Assembly (NCBI GenBank): GCA_900470155.1
Contig: UBZT01000009.1
Location: 827,524 to 891,523, forward strand
Direction of reading: 5' to 3'
DNA: 64,000 bases
Source of the DNA: Hyphomicrobiales bacterium
GTDB taxonomy: Bacteria; Pseudomonadota; Alphaproteobacteria; Rhizobiales; Rhizobiaceae
Within the stretch, counting starts at the first letter, position 1. Every line of letters starts with the position of its first letter. Below are positions 56,084 through 64,000 of this stretch, one piece after another. The notes under the pieces are model-generated. The model worked only from the letters and a program-made list of their open reading frames with translations. It was not told the origin of the DNA and ran no database searches. A program made the position numbers and the translations under genes.

Positions 56084-56105
56084 CATGGGTGGATTTTTAC
56101 CCATG
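56084..56105 (+). terminator. Weak hairpin after the ABC exporter gene
   Basis: Arms CATGGGT and ACCCATG with an 8-nt T-rich loop, 35 nt after the stop. A terminal T-run is lacking. Confidence 0.35.
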
Positions 56106-56282
56106 TTTGCACCCGTTTGGGCAGAATTCCACCCATCCCCCGCCAAAGACGTGCAGCGGTCCTACAACCACAGCGCATTGCCGTTGTCCGGTCTCACCGG
56201 AACGCGACAATCAACCCTATCCGGACGGGCGCGGGAGGAGCTGTGGCCGCCGGATAGTCAACACATGACGGGAGGAATGTTC

Positions 56283-57254
56283 ATGTCATTCGTTAAATCC
56301 ATAATCGCGGCGGGCCTGCTGGCCGGCGTGGTGTCGGTCGGCCCGGCACAGGCCGAATTTCCCGAGCGCTCGGTGACGCTGGTCGTGCCCTTTGCTGCCG
56401 GCGGCTCGACCGATGTCGTCGCCCGGGTCATTGCCGAGCGCATGTCGGCCGATCTCGGCCAGCAGGTCGTCGTCCAGAATGTCGGCGGTGCCGGCGGCAG
56501 TCTCGGCGCCGGAAACGTCGCGCGCGCGGAGCCGGACGGCTACACCATCCTGATGGGCACGGTTGCCACCCATGCGCTCAATCCGCTGATCCTGAAGAAC
56601 AAGCCCTATGATGCCGAAACCGATTTCGCCCCGGTCTCCCTGCTCGTCGTCGTGCCGAATGTACTGGTCGTCAATCCGCAATTGCCGGCGAAAGACGTCA
56701 AGGAACTGCTCGCCCTGTTGAAGGCCGATCCGGAAAAGTACAGCTATGCCTCGTCCGGCAATGGCACGCCGCTGCATCTGTCCGGTGAACTGTTCAACGC
56801 CATGGCAGGCGTCAAGATGCAGCATGTGCCTTACAAGGGTTCCGGCCCGGCGCTGACCGATGTGATCGGCAACCAGGTACCGATCATGTTCGACAACCTT
56901 CCCTCCTCCTCCGGCCACATCAAGGCTGGCACATTGCGGGCCCTGGCCGTGACCACGGCGGAACGGGCGCCATCCTTCCCCGACGTGCCGACCATGGCCG
57001 AGGCCGGTATTCCCGGCTACGAGACTTACACATGGAACGCCTTGTTTGCGCCGAAAGACACACCCAAGGACGTCGTCGACCGGCTGAACGCCTCGGCGAA
57101 AGTTGCCATGGCTGATCCCGCCGTCGTCGAGCGCATGAAGGAATTCAGCGCGACAGTCGTCGCTTCGAGCCCCGAGGAACTCGCCGCCCACGTCAAGGCC
57201 GAAATGGCCAAGTGGACACCGGTAGTGCGCGACGCCAACGTGCAGATGGACTGA
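56283..57254 (+). CDS. Tripartite tricarboxylate transporter substrate-binding protein (TctC/Bug family)
   Basis: A 323-aa periplasmic binding protein with a signal peptide ending GPAQA (about residue 23). FPERSVTLVVPFAAGGSTDVVAR, VVVQNVGGAGGSLGAGNVARAEPDGYTIL and HVPYKGSGPALTDVIGNQVPIMFDNL are the Bug-family ligand-binding signatures. Normal partners TctA and TctB are absent here, so it is an orphan receptor. GGGAGGA fixes the start at 56283. Confidence 0.92.
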   Translation: MSFVKSIIAAGLLAGVVSVGPAQAEFPERSVTLVVPFAAGGSTDVVARVIAERMSADLGQQVVVQNVGGAGGSLGAGNVARAEPDGYTILMGTVATHALNPLILKNKPYDAETDFAPVSLLVVVPNVLVVNPQLPAKDVKELLALLKADPEKYSYASSGNGTPLHLSGELFNAMAGVKMQHVPYKGSGPALTDVIGNQVPIMFDNLPSSSGHIKAGTLRALAVTTAERAPSFPDVPTMAEAGIPGYETYTWNALFAPKDTPKDVVDRLNASAKVAMADPAVVERMKEFSATVVASSPEELAAHVKAEMAKWTPVVRDANVQMD

Positions 57255-57295
57255 TTATCGGCTCAGCCCCGGCAAAAACACCTATGGCAAGCAGC

Positions 57296-57323
57296 GAACC
57301 GCCGGATCAGCCTCCGGCGGTTC
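57296..57323. terminator. Hairpin spanning the end of the FAD oxidoreductase gene
   Basis: Arms GAACCGCCGGA and TCCGGCGGTTC (11 bp, 6-nt loop). The stop codon of the minus-strand oxidoreductase gene lies in the loop. It separates two convergent genes; there is no good T-run. Confidence 0.45.
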
Positions 57324-58953
57324 TGCCAGCGACGCGGCCTGAGAACAGGCAGCCGCCGAGGAAGGTCCCTTCCAGCGCATTGTAACCATGCATGCCGCCG
57401 CCGCCGAACCCGGACACTTCACCCGCCGCATACAGTCCGCCGATCGGCTTGTTGTCGCGTGACAATACGCGGCCCTCGAGATCGGTATGCAACCCGCCCA
57501 AGGTCTTGCGGGTCAGGATATGCAGGCGAACGCCGATCAGGGGGCCCGCCTTGGGGTCGAGCAGACGATGCGGCTTGGCGGTGCGCATGAGCTTGTCGCC
57601 CAAATAGTTGCGCGCGCCGCGTATGGCCGTGACCTGTGCATCTTTGCTGAACTTGTTGTCGATCTGCCGGTCACGGGCCTCGATCTGCGCGCGCAGATGA
57701 TGGATCCCGAGCCGATGCTCGCCGGTCAGCTCGTTCATCGCCATGACCAGGTCCTCCAGTGTATCGCGCACGACGAAGTCCTCGCCCTTGTCCATGAAGG
57801 CCTGCACCGGGCCTGGCGGGTTCTTCCCAAGCCGCTTCAACAGCAGCGGCACGTCCTTGTCTGTCAGGTCCGGGTTCTGCTCGGAACCAGACAGGGCAAA
57901 TTCCTTCTTGATGATCGCCTTGTTCAGGATGAACCAGGAATATTCGTCCCCGCGCGCGCGGATCGCTTTTAGCGTGCCCAGCGTGTCGAAACCGGGCATG
58001 ACGGGGGCTGCAAACCGGTTGCCGTCGGCATCGCACCAGAAGGAGGACGGACCGGGCAGGATGCGGATGCCGTGGTTCGGCCAGATCGGGTCCCAATTGC
58101 GCAGACCCTCCGTGTAATGCCACATCCGGTCGCCGTTGATAATCTCGCCGCCGGCCAGCTGGGTAATCCCCAACATGCGTCCATCGACATGGGCAGGGAC
58201 ACCCGCGACCATCGATTTCGGCGGCGGCCCGAGCCGCTCGACCGGCCAGCTCTTGCGCACCAGGTCATGGTTGCCGCCAATGCCACCCGACGCCACGATC
58301 ACCGCTCCCGCGGTCACCTCGAAATCGCCGATCACATTGCGCGAACTGGAAGCGCCCCTCGGCGTCGCGTCGCCTGCCAGTACTGAACCGGCAGCGCCTG
58401 TGACCGCACCATTGGTGACGACCAGGCGATCCACCTGATGACGGAACATGAAGGTGAGCTTGCAGGCATCTGCAGCAGCCCTTGCGCGCTGCACGAAGGG
58501 TGCGATCACGCCCGGCCCGGTGCCCCATGTCACATGAAAGCGTGGCACGGAATTGCCATGCCCTGTTGCCAGCGCTCCGCCGCGCTCGGCCCAGCCGACC
58601 ACCGGAAACCAGCTCACCCCTTGCGCTTTCAACCAGCTCCGCTTCTCGCCGGCCGCAAAATGCAGATAGGCCTCGGCCCATTGCCGTGGCCAGAAATCCT
58701 CGTTGCGATCGAACCCGGCCGAGCCGAACCAGTCCTGCCGCGCCAGGTCGAAGCTGTCGCGAATGCCCATCCGCCGCTGCTCGGGACTGTCGATGAAGAA
58801 CAGACCGCCCAGCGACCAGAAAGCCTGACCACCGAGATTCTGTTCGCCCTCCTGGTCGACCAAAGCGACTTTCAGTCCTCGCTCCACGGCCTCCGTGGCC
58901 GCGACAAGACCCGCCAGACCGGCGCCAATCACCAGAATATCGAAGTGCTGCAT
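57307..58953 (-). CDS. FAD-binding dehydrogenase (flavocytochrome c / 3-ketosteroid dehydrogenase-like)
   Basis: A 548-aa flavoprotein: FAD Rossmann motif DILVIGAGLAGLVAATEA (GxGxxG at 10-15), LVDQEGEQNLGGQAFWSLGGLFF, and the C-terminal GGLHTDLEGRVLS...GLYAAGEVSGFGGGGMHGYNALEGTFLGGCLFSGR typical of fumarate-reductase-type FAD_binding_2 proteins. No signal peptide or haem motif is present. The substrate is unknown. Start at 58953 follows GGAGG (5-nt spacing); an in-frame ATG at 58968 is the alternative. Confidence 0.9.
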   Translation of the reverse strand: MQHFDILVIGAGLAGLVAATEAVERGLKVALVDQEGEQNLGGQAFWSLGGLFFIDSPEQRRMGIRDSFDLARQDWFGSAGFDRNEDFWPRQWAEAYLHFAAGEKRSWLKAQGVSWFPVVGWAERGGALATGHGNSVPRFHVTWGTGPGVIAPFVQRARAAADACKLTFMFRHQVDRLVVTNGAVTGAAGSVLAGDATPRGASSSRNVIGDFEVTAGAVIVASGGIGGNHDLVRKSWPVERLGPPPKSMVAGVPAHVDGRMLGITQLAGGEIINGDRMWHYTEGLRNWDPIWPNHGIRILPGPSSFWCDADGNRFAAPVMPGFDTLGTLKAIRARGDEYSWFILNKAIIKKEFALSGSEQNPDLTDKDVPLLLKRLGKNPPGPVQAFMDKGEDFVVRDTLEDLVMAMNELTGEHRLGIHHLRAQIEARDRQIDNKFSKDAQVTAIRGARNYLGDKLMRTAKPHRLLDPKAGPLIGVRLHILTRKTLGGLHTDLEGRVLSRDNKPIGGLYAAGEVSGFGGGGMHGYNALEGTFLGGCLFSGRVAGRTAGG

Positions 58954-59043
58954 GATGTCCTCCAACATCAGGCAGTCTTACGCTTACGCGCACGTAATAC
59001 AATCCTCAAATAAGGTGGGTAAGGAACTGTCCAGTACCGAATT

Positions 59044-60075
59044 TCAGCGCTCGGTCAGCTTCAACTCGATGCGACGGTTCTGGGATCGCGCCTCAACACT
59101 GTCGCCTTCGGCAATCGGCTGATTTTCCCCAAAGCCGGCCGCGACCAGACGGTTTGCCGGAACGCCTTGGGCAATCAGATATTTGACCACGGAGATCGCG
59201 CGCGCAGCCGAAAGCTCCCAGTTGTCGGAGTAACGACCGGTCCCGGTCAGAGGCACATTGTCGGTATGACCGTCGACTCGCAGGACCCAGTTGATTTCCG
59301 AAGGAATTTCCCGTGCCAGGTCGAGGATAGCCGTGGCGAGCTTTGCCATTTCCACCTCGCCAGCCGGATTGAGCACGTTGCCGCCGGACGGGAACAGTAC
59401 TTCCGACTGGAAGACGAAACGGTCGCCGACGATGCGGATGTTTTCACGGTCTGACAGGATCTCCCGCAGCCGGCCAAAGAAGTCGGACCGATAACGGTTC
59501 AGCTCCTGCACACGCTGTGCAAGAGCGACGTTGAGCCGGCGGCCGAGATCGGAGATCTTCGCCTGCGAATTGGCATCCTTTGCCTCGGAGGCCTGAAGCG
59601 CCTCCTCGATGGCGGCGATCTGCGCCCGCAGGGCGGCGATCTGCTGGTTGAGCAGCTCGATCTGGCTCATCGCCCGGGTGCTGACCTGTTTTTCCGCGTC
59701 CAGTTCCTGCGTCAGCCTGCCGACTTTCACATTGGCCGCATCGGCAGATCCGGTGCCGCTCTCCAGAAGCTGCTGCAAGCGCGTACGCTCGCTTTCCGAG
59801 GATGCGAGCGACGACTGCAGGCTGGCCAGCGTGTCTTCGAGATCCTGCTTGCCGCTCTTTTCGAGCGCCAGCAACTGGGTCAGTTCGGCGATCTGGCTAT
59901 TGAGCCTGTTCAGCACCTCGTCCTTGCCGGAAATCTCGCGGCTCAGGATGAACTGAGCCAGCACGAAGACCGTGAGCAGGAACATGATCGCCAGAAGCAG
60001 CGTCGACAGGGCATCGACGAAACCAGGCCAGTAGTCGACGGAGCGCTCCCGGCGCCGGTTGCGGCCGAGCGCCAT
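59044..60075 (-). CDS. MotB/OmpA-domain protein with coiled coil
   Basis: A 343-aa inner-membrane protein: cytoplasmic basic N-terminus, Asp21 just before a single TM helix (FVDALSTLLLAIMFLLTVFVL) in the position of the proton-binding Asp of MotB, a long coiled coil (about 45-185), and a periplasmic OmpA-like peptidoglycan-binding domain (VDGHTDNVPLTGTGRYSDNWELSAARA). The preceding ExbB-like gene ends on the base before its ATG, so the two are coupled. It is likely the stator-like partner of that protein, not the flagellar MotB. Confidence 0.88.
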   Translation of the reverse strand: MALGRNRRRERSVDYWPGFVDALSTLLLAIMFLLTVFVLAQFILSREISGKDEVLNRLNSQIAELTQLLALEKSGKQDLEDTLASLQSSLASSESERTRLQQLLESGTGSADAANVKVGRLTQELDAEKQVSTRAMSQIELLNQQIAALRAQIAAIEEALQASEAKDANSQAKISDLGRRLNVALAQRVQELNRYRSDFFGRLREILSDRENIRIVGDRFVFQSEVLFPSGGNVLNPAGEVEMAKLATAILDLAREIPSEINWVLRVDGHTDNVPLTGTGRYSDNWELSAARAISVVKYLIAQGVPANRLVAAGFGENQPIAEGDSVEARSQNRRIELKLTER

Positions 60076-61122
60076 TTACTTCGTCCCGCCGATCTTGTCG
60101 TTCAGCCGGTCGAGCGTCTTGCGCATGGCGCGGGCATCTTCCTGCTGAGCTTCGATCCAGTCGCGCAACATCTGCTGCTCGTTGCGCATGTTCTTGACCA
60201 GTCCCTGTATGCCCTCCGCCAGTCCGGCAATCGCGGCAACAGAACGCTCGCTGCTGGTATTGTCGCCACCGTCGCGATTGGCAAGCCTCGCAACCTCGAC
60301 AAGCAGCAGCTTCACATCTTCACTGGCGACCGCGCCGCTGCCGTCGGAGACGCCCGCCAGTTCGGAATCGAGGTCCGTGACGGAGGACAGCCAGTTTTCC
60401 AGTTCGGTATAGAAACGGTTCTGCGCACGGCCGGCCTGCAGATCGAGAAAGCCGAGGATCAGCGAGCCGGACAGGCCAAGCAGCGAGGACGAAAACGCCG
60501 TGCCCATGCCGGCCAGCGGCGCCGTCAGGCCGCTCTTCAGCGCGGTCAACACGTCATTGCTGTCACCGGACGACGGATCCAGCGACTGGATGACGTCGTT
60601 GATCGAGGCAATCGTGCCGAGAAGACCCCAGAAGGTGCCGAGCAGGCCGAGAAAGACAAGAAGCCCGACGAGATAGCGCGTCGTATCGCGCGATTCATCA
60701 AGACGCGTACCGATCGAATCGAGAATGGAGCGCAGTGCCGTGGTCGAGATCGCCATCGACCGACGTCCGCCGATCAGCGACTTCATCGGTGCGAGAAGGC
60801 GCGGATCGCGACCGACACGGTCAAAATCATTGCCCGCGGCCCGGAAGGAGTTGAACCAGCGCACTTCGGGACGAAGCGCCAGCACCTGGTTGAACACCAG
60901 AATGATACCAACGGCCATGACCCCCAGAATGAGGCCATTCAGCCCGGGATTGGTAATGAAAGCCGCATGGGCCTGTCGGTATAGGATGGCCGCAATGAAA
61001 CCGACGATGATCAGGAAGATGACCATTGTGGTGAAGAAGGGCATCGGGCTGGAGAGCTTCTGGCCGTATTCCCCTGCTCGGGTTTCGTCCACTTCCAGGT
61101 CCGCCAGCTTCACTTTCGCCAT
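60076..61122 (-). CDS. MotA/TolQ/ExbB proton-channel family protein
   Basis: A 348-aa membrane protein with TM helices at about 28-48, 62-84, 150-172 and 205-230. The MotA/TolQ core includes LVFLGLLGTFWGLLGTIASIND and GLTAPLAGMGTAFSSSLLGLSGSLILG. The C-terminus (about 290-345) is predicted helical and Gln/Arg-rich. With the downstream MotB/OmpA-domain protein it should form a proton-driven complex anchored to the wall. No flagellar genes are near. The function in rhizobia is unknown to me. Confidence 0.85.
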   Translation of the reverse strand: MAKVKLADLEVDETRAGEYGQKLSSPMPFFTTMVIFLIIVGFIAAILYRQAHAAFITNPGLNGLILGVMAVGIILVFNQVLALRPEVRWFNSFRAAGNDFDRVGRDPRLLAPMKSLIGGRRSMAISTTALRSILDSIGTRLDESRDTTRYLVGLLVFLGLLGTFWGLLGTIASINDVIQSLDPSSGDSNDVLTALKSGLTAPLAGMGTAFSSSLLGLSGSLILGFLDLQAGRAQNRFYTELENWLSSVTDLDSELAGVSDGSGAVASEDVKLLLVEVARLANRDGGDNTSSERSVAAIAGLAEGIQGLVKNMRNEQQMLRDWIEAQQEDARAMRKTLDRLNDKIGGTK

Positions 61123-61223
61123 GTGTACTCAACCTCCGGGGAATCTCAGTCCCGGAGGCTAGTAGAAAAATGAGACGAATTGAAGCCGGAAAGCCGCGTC
61201 ATACAGCACCGTTTTGAAAGCGC

Positions 61224-62024
61224 TTACGCCTTCGGTACAGGACGATTAATCACTTCTTCCAAGGCTTTGCGAATATACTCGTTGCCGGCGATCACGGCAC
61301 CGGTCTCGAACATGTCCTGCGTGCCCTTCATGTCCGAGACGAAACCACCGGCTTCGCGGATCAGGAGAACGCCGGCTGCAATGTCCCAGATGTTGAGACC
61401 GGTTTCCCAGAAGCCATCCAGGCGACCAGCCGCGACATAGGCGAGATCGAGGGCAGCAGCCCCCATGCGCCGCACGCCGGAAACCTCACCCATGACATGG
61501 CGCAGTTCGACGAGGAACTTGCCGTGCTGGCCACGGCCGAGATGCGGTACGCCACAGCCGATGACGCAATCCGACAGCACCTTGCGGGCGCCGACGCGAA
61601 TACGGCGATCGTTGAGGAAGGCGCCGCCGCCCTTTTCGGTCGTGTAAAGCTCGTCTGTCGCCGGATTGAAGATCACGCCGGCGACGATCTCGCCATTGCG
61701 CTCCAGCGCGATCGAGACGGCAAACTGCGGAATGCCGTGCAGGAAGTTAGTCGTGCCATCAAGCGGGTCGACGATCCAGCGATGCGCGCCATCGGTGCCC
61801 TTGATCTCTTCGCTTTCCTCACCGAGGAAACCATAGGTCGGACGCGCCTTCAAAAGCTCTTCCCGCACGATCTTTTCGGCACGGAAATCAGCCTGCGAAA
61901 CGAAGTCGCCCGGGCCCTTGACGGAGACCTGCAGGTTCTGCACTTCGCCGAAGTCGCGCGCCAGCGACTTGCCCGCCTTGATGGCGGACTGGACCATGAC
62001 GTTGAGAAGAGCTGAACGGGCCAT
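61224..62024 (-). CDS. Inositol monophosphatase family protein (SuhB-like)
   Basis: A 266-aa Mg2+-dependent phosphatase. Metal-binding motifs: GEESEE (about 70), WIVDPLDGTTNFLHGIPQF and GLNIWDIAAGVLLIREAGG. It hydrolyses inositol-1-phosphate or related sugar phosphates; E. coli SuhB also acts in rRNA antitermination. Start at 62024 gives the standard family length; an in-frame extension to 62114 is basic and unlikely. AAGGA lies 10 nt upstream. Confidence 0.92.
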   Translation of the reverse strand: MARSALLNVMVQSAIKAGKSLARDFGEVQNLQVSVKGPGDFVSQADFRAEKIVREELLKARPTYGFLGEESEEIKGTDGAHRWIVDPLDGTTNFLHGIPQFAVSIALERNGEIVAGVIFNPATDELYTTEKGGGAFLNDRRIRVGARKVLSDCVIGCGVPHLGRGQHGKFLVELRHVMGEVSGVRRMGAAALDLAYVAAGRLDGFWETGLNIWDIAAGVLLIREAGGFVSDMKGTQDMFETGAVIAGNEYIRKALEEVINRPVPKA

Positions 62025-62165
62025 CCGGTGGTATTCCTTGAAATTCGGTGGTCGCCGGAAAGGGCGACAAGAGCGGCGCTTGCGCGCGGCAGCGGTTGCG
62101 CGGTTCAAGACCACAAAAATCGCCGGATTTCAAGGGGCAACCCGCCATCCGGCCATGCACGAGGC

Positions 62166-63455
62166 TCACATCAGCCCCGCAGCCCCATGGACCGCCCAAG
62201 GGACCGCCCAGTGGACCACCAGGCCGGCACACACGGCAAGCAGCGAACCGACAGCCACTTTGGCGGCGAAGCTCCGGCTGCCCGTGCCCGCAGCATAGAG
62301 CGCCTTCGCCGCGATGTTGGCGACCACGGCAAGGCCGACCGCCTCGACCGCGACATCCGAGCTCAGCCGATCCGCCATGCCGGCAATCGTCACAGTGGCA
62401 GCATCGACATCGGCAAAGGCCGAAAGCACCGAGACGAGATAAAGCCCGCCATCGCCAAAGGCCTGGCTTGCCGCACGCGCCAGAAAAGCAACAGCGGTAA
62501 TCAGCAGCGCCATGCGGATGACAGAACCGATTTCGAACGGATTGGCCGGCAGGTCTCCCACGCCGGCAGGCTCACGCCAGCGGACGAAAAACAGCGACGC
62601 AGTGACCATGACCAGCGCTGCGGCCACAAGCCCCGGCAACACCGACCATCCCAGAGAGGGCGAAAGCGCAAGCATCAGAAACACGGTGCGCACCAGCGAA
62701 ACGGCACCGGCAACCAGCGCGCCGGCGGCAAGACCGGCTGACGAGCCTGCGTCCACGCTTCGCCGCGCAAGCGCAAGCGTCGTGCCGGTCGATGAAACGA
62801 GACCGCCGACGGCGCCAGCTACCAGATCGCCCTGCCCCTGGCCAAGCATGCGGACCGCCACATAGCCGACAAACGAGATCGACGCGAGCGCGATGACCAG
62901 CACCACCAGATTGCGTGGCGACACGCCACCGAACGGACCCAGAGGCTCTGAGGGGATCAGCGGCAGAAGCACGAATGTCATCGCCAGAAGAATGACCGCC
63001 GAGCGCAATTCCAGCCATGTCAGTTTCCGGATCGCGCCGTGCAGGAACTCTCGGCTCGCCAGAACCGCAACCATTGCCGCACCGCCGGCGGACGCCAGGA
63101 CCATGTCACCGATGACCGAGAGCGTTCCAAGACCGAAAGTTGCGACAGCCGCGATCACCGTGGTTGCACTGAAGGATTTTTGCGCTTGCGCTTCCATCAG
63201 GCCGAAGCGCAGGATGATTGCGGTGATGCAGATCAGAAAGCCGGTAACGACAAGCCCCGAAAATGCCGTTTCCTTTACGGCCAACTCGATCAGTCCGGCG
63301 AGACCACCGGTCATGCCGATCAACGTAAAGGTCCGGATCCCGGCGGTACGCGCCCCCTCAGGCTCGTCACGCTCGCGCCAGTGGCGCTCCACGCCCACAG
63401 CAGCACCGACGGCGATCGCAAGGCCCAGACGCTGGAAAAGATCGAAGATATCCAT
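62166..63455 (-). CDS. MgtC/SapB N-terminal domain and DUF4010 membrane protein
   Basis: A 429-aa polytopic membrane protein. The N-terminal part (GLAIAVGAAVGVERHWRERDEPEGARTAGIRTFTLIGMTGGLAGL) is the MgtC/SapB domain, and the rest, with many hydrophobic helices (VGGLVSSTGTTLALARR), is DUF4010. The family is widespread and uncharacterised; MgtC in Salmonella affects magnesium/ATPase physiology, which cannot be transferred here. The preceding gene on the same strand is the Sel1-repeat gene. Confidence 0.87.
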   Translation of the reverse strand: MDIFDLFQRLGLAIAVGAAVGVERHWRERDEPEGARTAGIRTFTLIGMTGGLAGLIELAVKETAFSGLVVTGFLICITAIILRFGLMEAQAQKSFSATTVIAAVATFGLGTLSVIGDMVLASAGGAAMVAVLASREFLHGAIRKLTWLELRSAVILLAMTFVLLPLIPSEPLGPFGGVSPRNLVVLVIALASISFVGYVAVRMLGQGQGDLVAGAVGGLVSSTGTTLALARRSVDAGSSAGLAAGALVAGAVSLVRTVFLMLALSPSLGWSVLPGLVAAALVMVTASLFFVRWREPAGVGDLPANPFEIGSVIRMALLITAVAFLARAASQAFGDGGLYLVSVLSAFADVDAATVTIAGMADRLSSDVAVEAVGLAVVANIAAKALYAAGTGSRSFAAKVAVGSLLAVCAGLVVHWAVPWAVHGAAGLM

Positions 63456-63497
63456 GCCACCGCTCCCCCAACCCGGCGTCTTCGAAAAGCGATGACG

Positions 63498-64000
63498 TCA
63501 ACTCCGACGGAAACGATTGGCCCCGTCGATCGCCTGCTTCTGCTGCTCTTCGTTCAGACCCAGATAGAAATCCTCCAGCGTCGGGTCCGTGAGACCGGCG
63601 CGGCGCGACAGCACATACCACTTCGCCGCCTCGACGGGATCAGGGCGTGTGCCAAGGGCATTGATATAGAGATGCGACAATCGGTTCTGCGCCACCACAT
63701 TACCGCGCTTGGCCGCAATACTGAGCCAGCGGAAGCCGGCATCATAGTCGCGCGGGCCATTGATGCCATTGACCAGCCAGATGCCGATATCAAGCTGGGC
63801 CGTGTCGAAACCGGCCTTGGCCGCCCGCTCAAGCCACTCGCGTGCCCTGGCCTTCTTCTCTTCCGGCACATCCTTCAGGGCCGCATAGACCTGGGCCAGC
63901 GCATATTGCGCGTCCGCAATGCCCTGCTCGGACGCCTTCTCGTAGTAGGGCATGGCCATCGTCAGGCCCCGGACGCCCGGATTGTCCGAGACCAGGATCT
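63498..64000 (-). CDS. Sel1/TPR-repeat protein (5' end beyond window)
   Basis: The last 167 residues of a protein whose frame stays open to the window edge, so the start lies to the right. Sel1-like repeats are visible: AMPYYEKASEQGIADAQYALAQVYA, AREWLERAAKAGFDTAQLDIGIWLVNG, GFRWLSIAAKRGNVVAQNRLSHLYING-like and AAKWYVLSRRAGLTD. Such solenoids mediate protein interactions; many rhizobial members (ExoR-like) are periplasmic. The missing N-terminus prevents a location call. Confidence 0.85.
   Translation of the reverse strand, partial: ILVSDNPGVRGLTMAMPYYEKASEQGIADAQYALAQVYAALKDVPEEKKARAREWLERAAKAGFDTAQLDIGIWLVNGINGPRDYDAGFRWLSIAAKRGNVVAQNRLSHLYINALGTRPDPVEAAKWYVLSRRAGLTDPTLEDFYLGLNEEQQKQAIDGANRFRRS

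Noticed and set aside
59044-61122. Reading the MotA/OmpA-domain pair as a Zorya phage-defence system
   Set aside because: No zorC, zorD or zorE gene is adjacent, the channel protein lacks the very long tail of ZorA, and the neighbours are housekeeping genes.
62025-62165. suhB-type leader RNA before the inositol monophosphatase gene
   Set aside because: The region lacks the CU-rich loops and terminator expected of that motif.

Overview
The window looks like a chromosomal segment of an alphaproteobacterium of the order Hyphomicrobiales, most likely Rhizobiaceae (Rhizobium/Agrobacterium relatives). This is inferred from high-GC codon use, a sulfolipid sqdBDC operon, the ruvCAB-ybgC-tolQRAB-pal-cpoB-tilS-ftsH-glmM gene order, an rcdA gene for CtrA proteolysis, a tkt-gap-pgk-class I aldolase cluster, a serC leader of the alphaproteobacterial type and a mosaic palindromic intergenic element of the rhizobial RIME kind. 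No rRNA, tRNA, CRISPR array, insertion sequence or prophage is visible. Nearly all genes are intact housekeeping genes.

Layout. 1-9.1 kb (mostly minus strand): the 5' part of a bd-type quinol oxidase subunit with a FixK/FNR-like box, serA and serC (with a structured serC leader), an outer-membrane beta-barrel protein, a chemoreceptor and a luciferase-like oxidoreductase. 9.2-14.5 kb (plus): ruvC, ruvA and ruvB, with one AbrB-type antitoxin/PIN toxin pair in each of the two gaps between them, then Nudix, DinB-like and RcnB-like genes. 14.5-17.5 kb (minus): sqdB-sqdD-sqdC. 17.6-23.7 kb (plus): ybgC-tolQ-tolR-tolA-tolB-pal-cpoB, followed by tilS, ftsH and glmM to 28.6 kb. 28.7-32.9 kb: a small coiled-coil protein, a YebC-type regulator, a flavin-binding protein, a metallo-beta-lactamase-fold protein, a YmdB-type phosphoesterase and 5-formyl-THF cyclo-ligase. 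33-38.1 kb: a chemoreceptor, a cyclopropane-fatty-acid-synthase-type methyltransferase and a PaiB-like protein, then 6S RNA and zapA. 38.5-48.2 kb (plus): transketolase, GAPDH, an HWE histidine kinase with a receiver, a K+/H+ antiporter, phosphoglycerate kinase and class I aldolase. 48.4-54 kb: a PACE-type transporter, PhzF, an MFS transporter, a DUF1192 protein, a candidate small RNA, rcdA, a patatin and rpmE. 54-64 kb: an ABC exporter, an orphan TctC-type binding protein, a flavin oxidoreductase, a MotA/ExbB-plus-OmpA-domain pair, an inositol monophosphatase family gene, an MgtC/DUF4010 membrane protein and the 3' part of a Sel1-repeat gene.

Functional themes are envelope integrity (Tol-Pal, OMP, sulfolipid, OmpA-domain pair), central carbon and serine metabolism, DNA repair and cell-cycle control. 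CtrA-type TTAA-N7-TTAA motifs lie in front of the OMP gene, one chemoreceptor gene and rcdA, and a near match overlaps the predicted promoter of the candidate small RNA upstream of rcdA. The most unusual arrangement is the ruvCAB locus: both intergenic gaps hold a complete toxin-antitoxin pair, and the second toxin gene overlaps the ruvB start codon by four bases.
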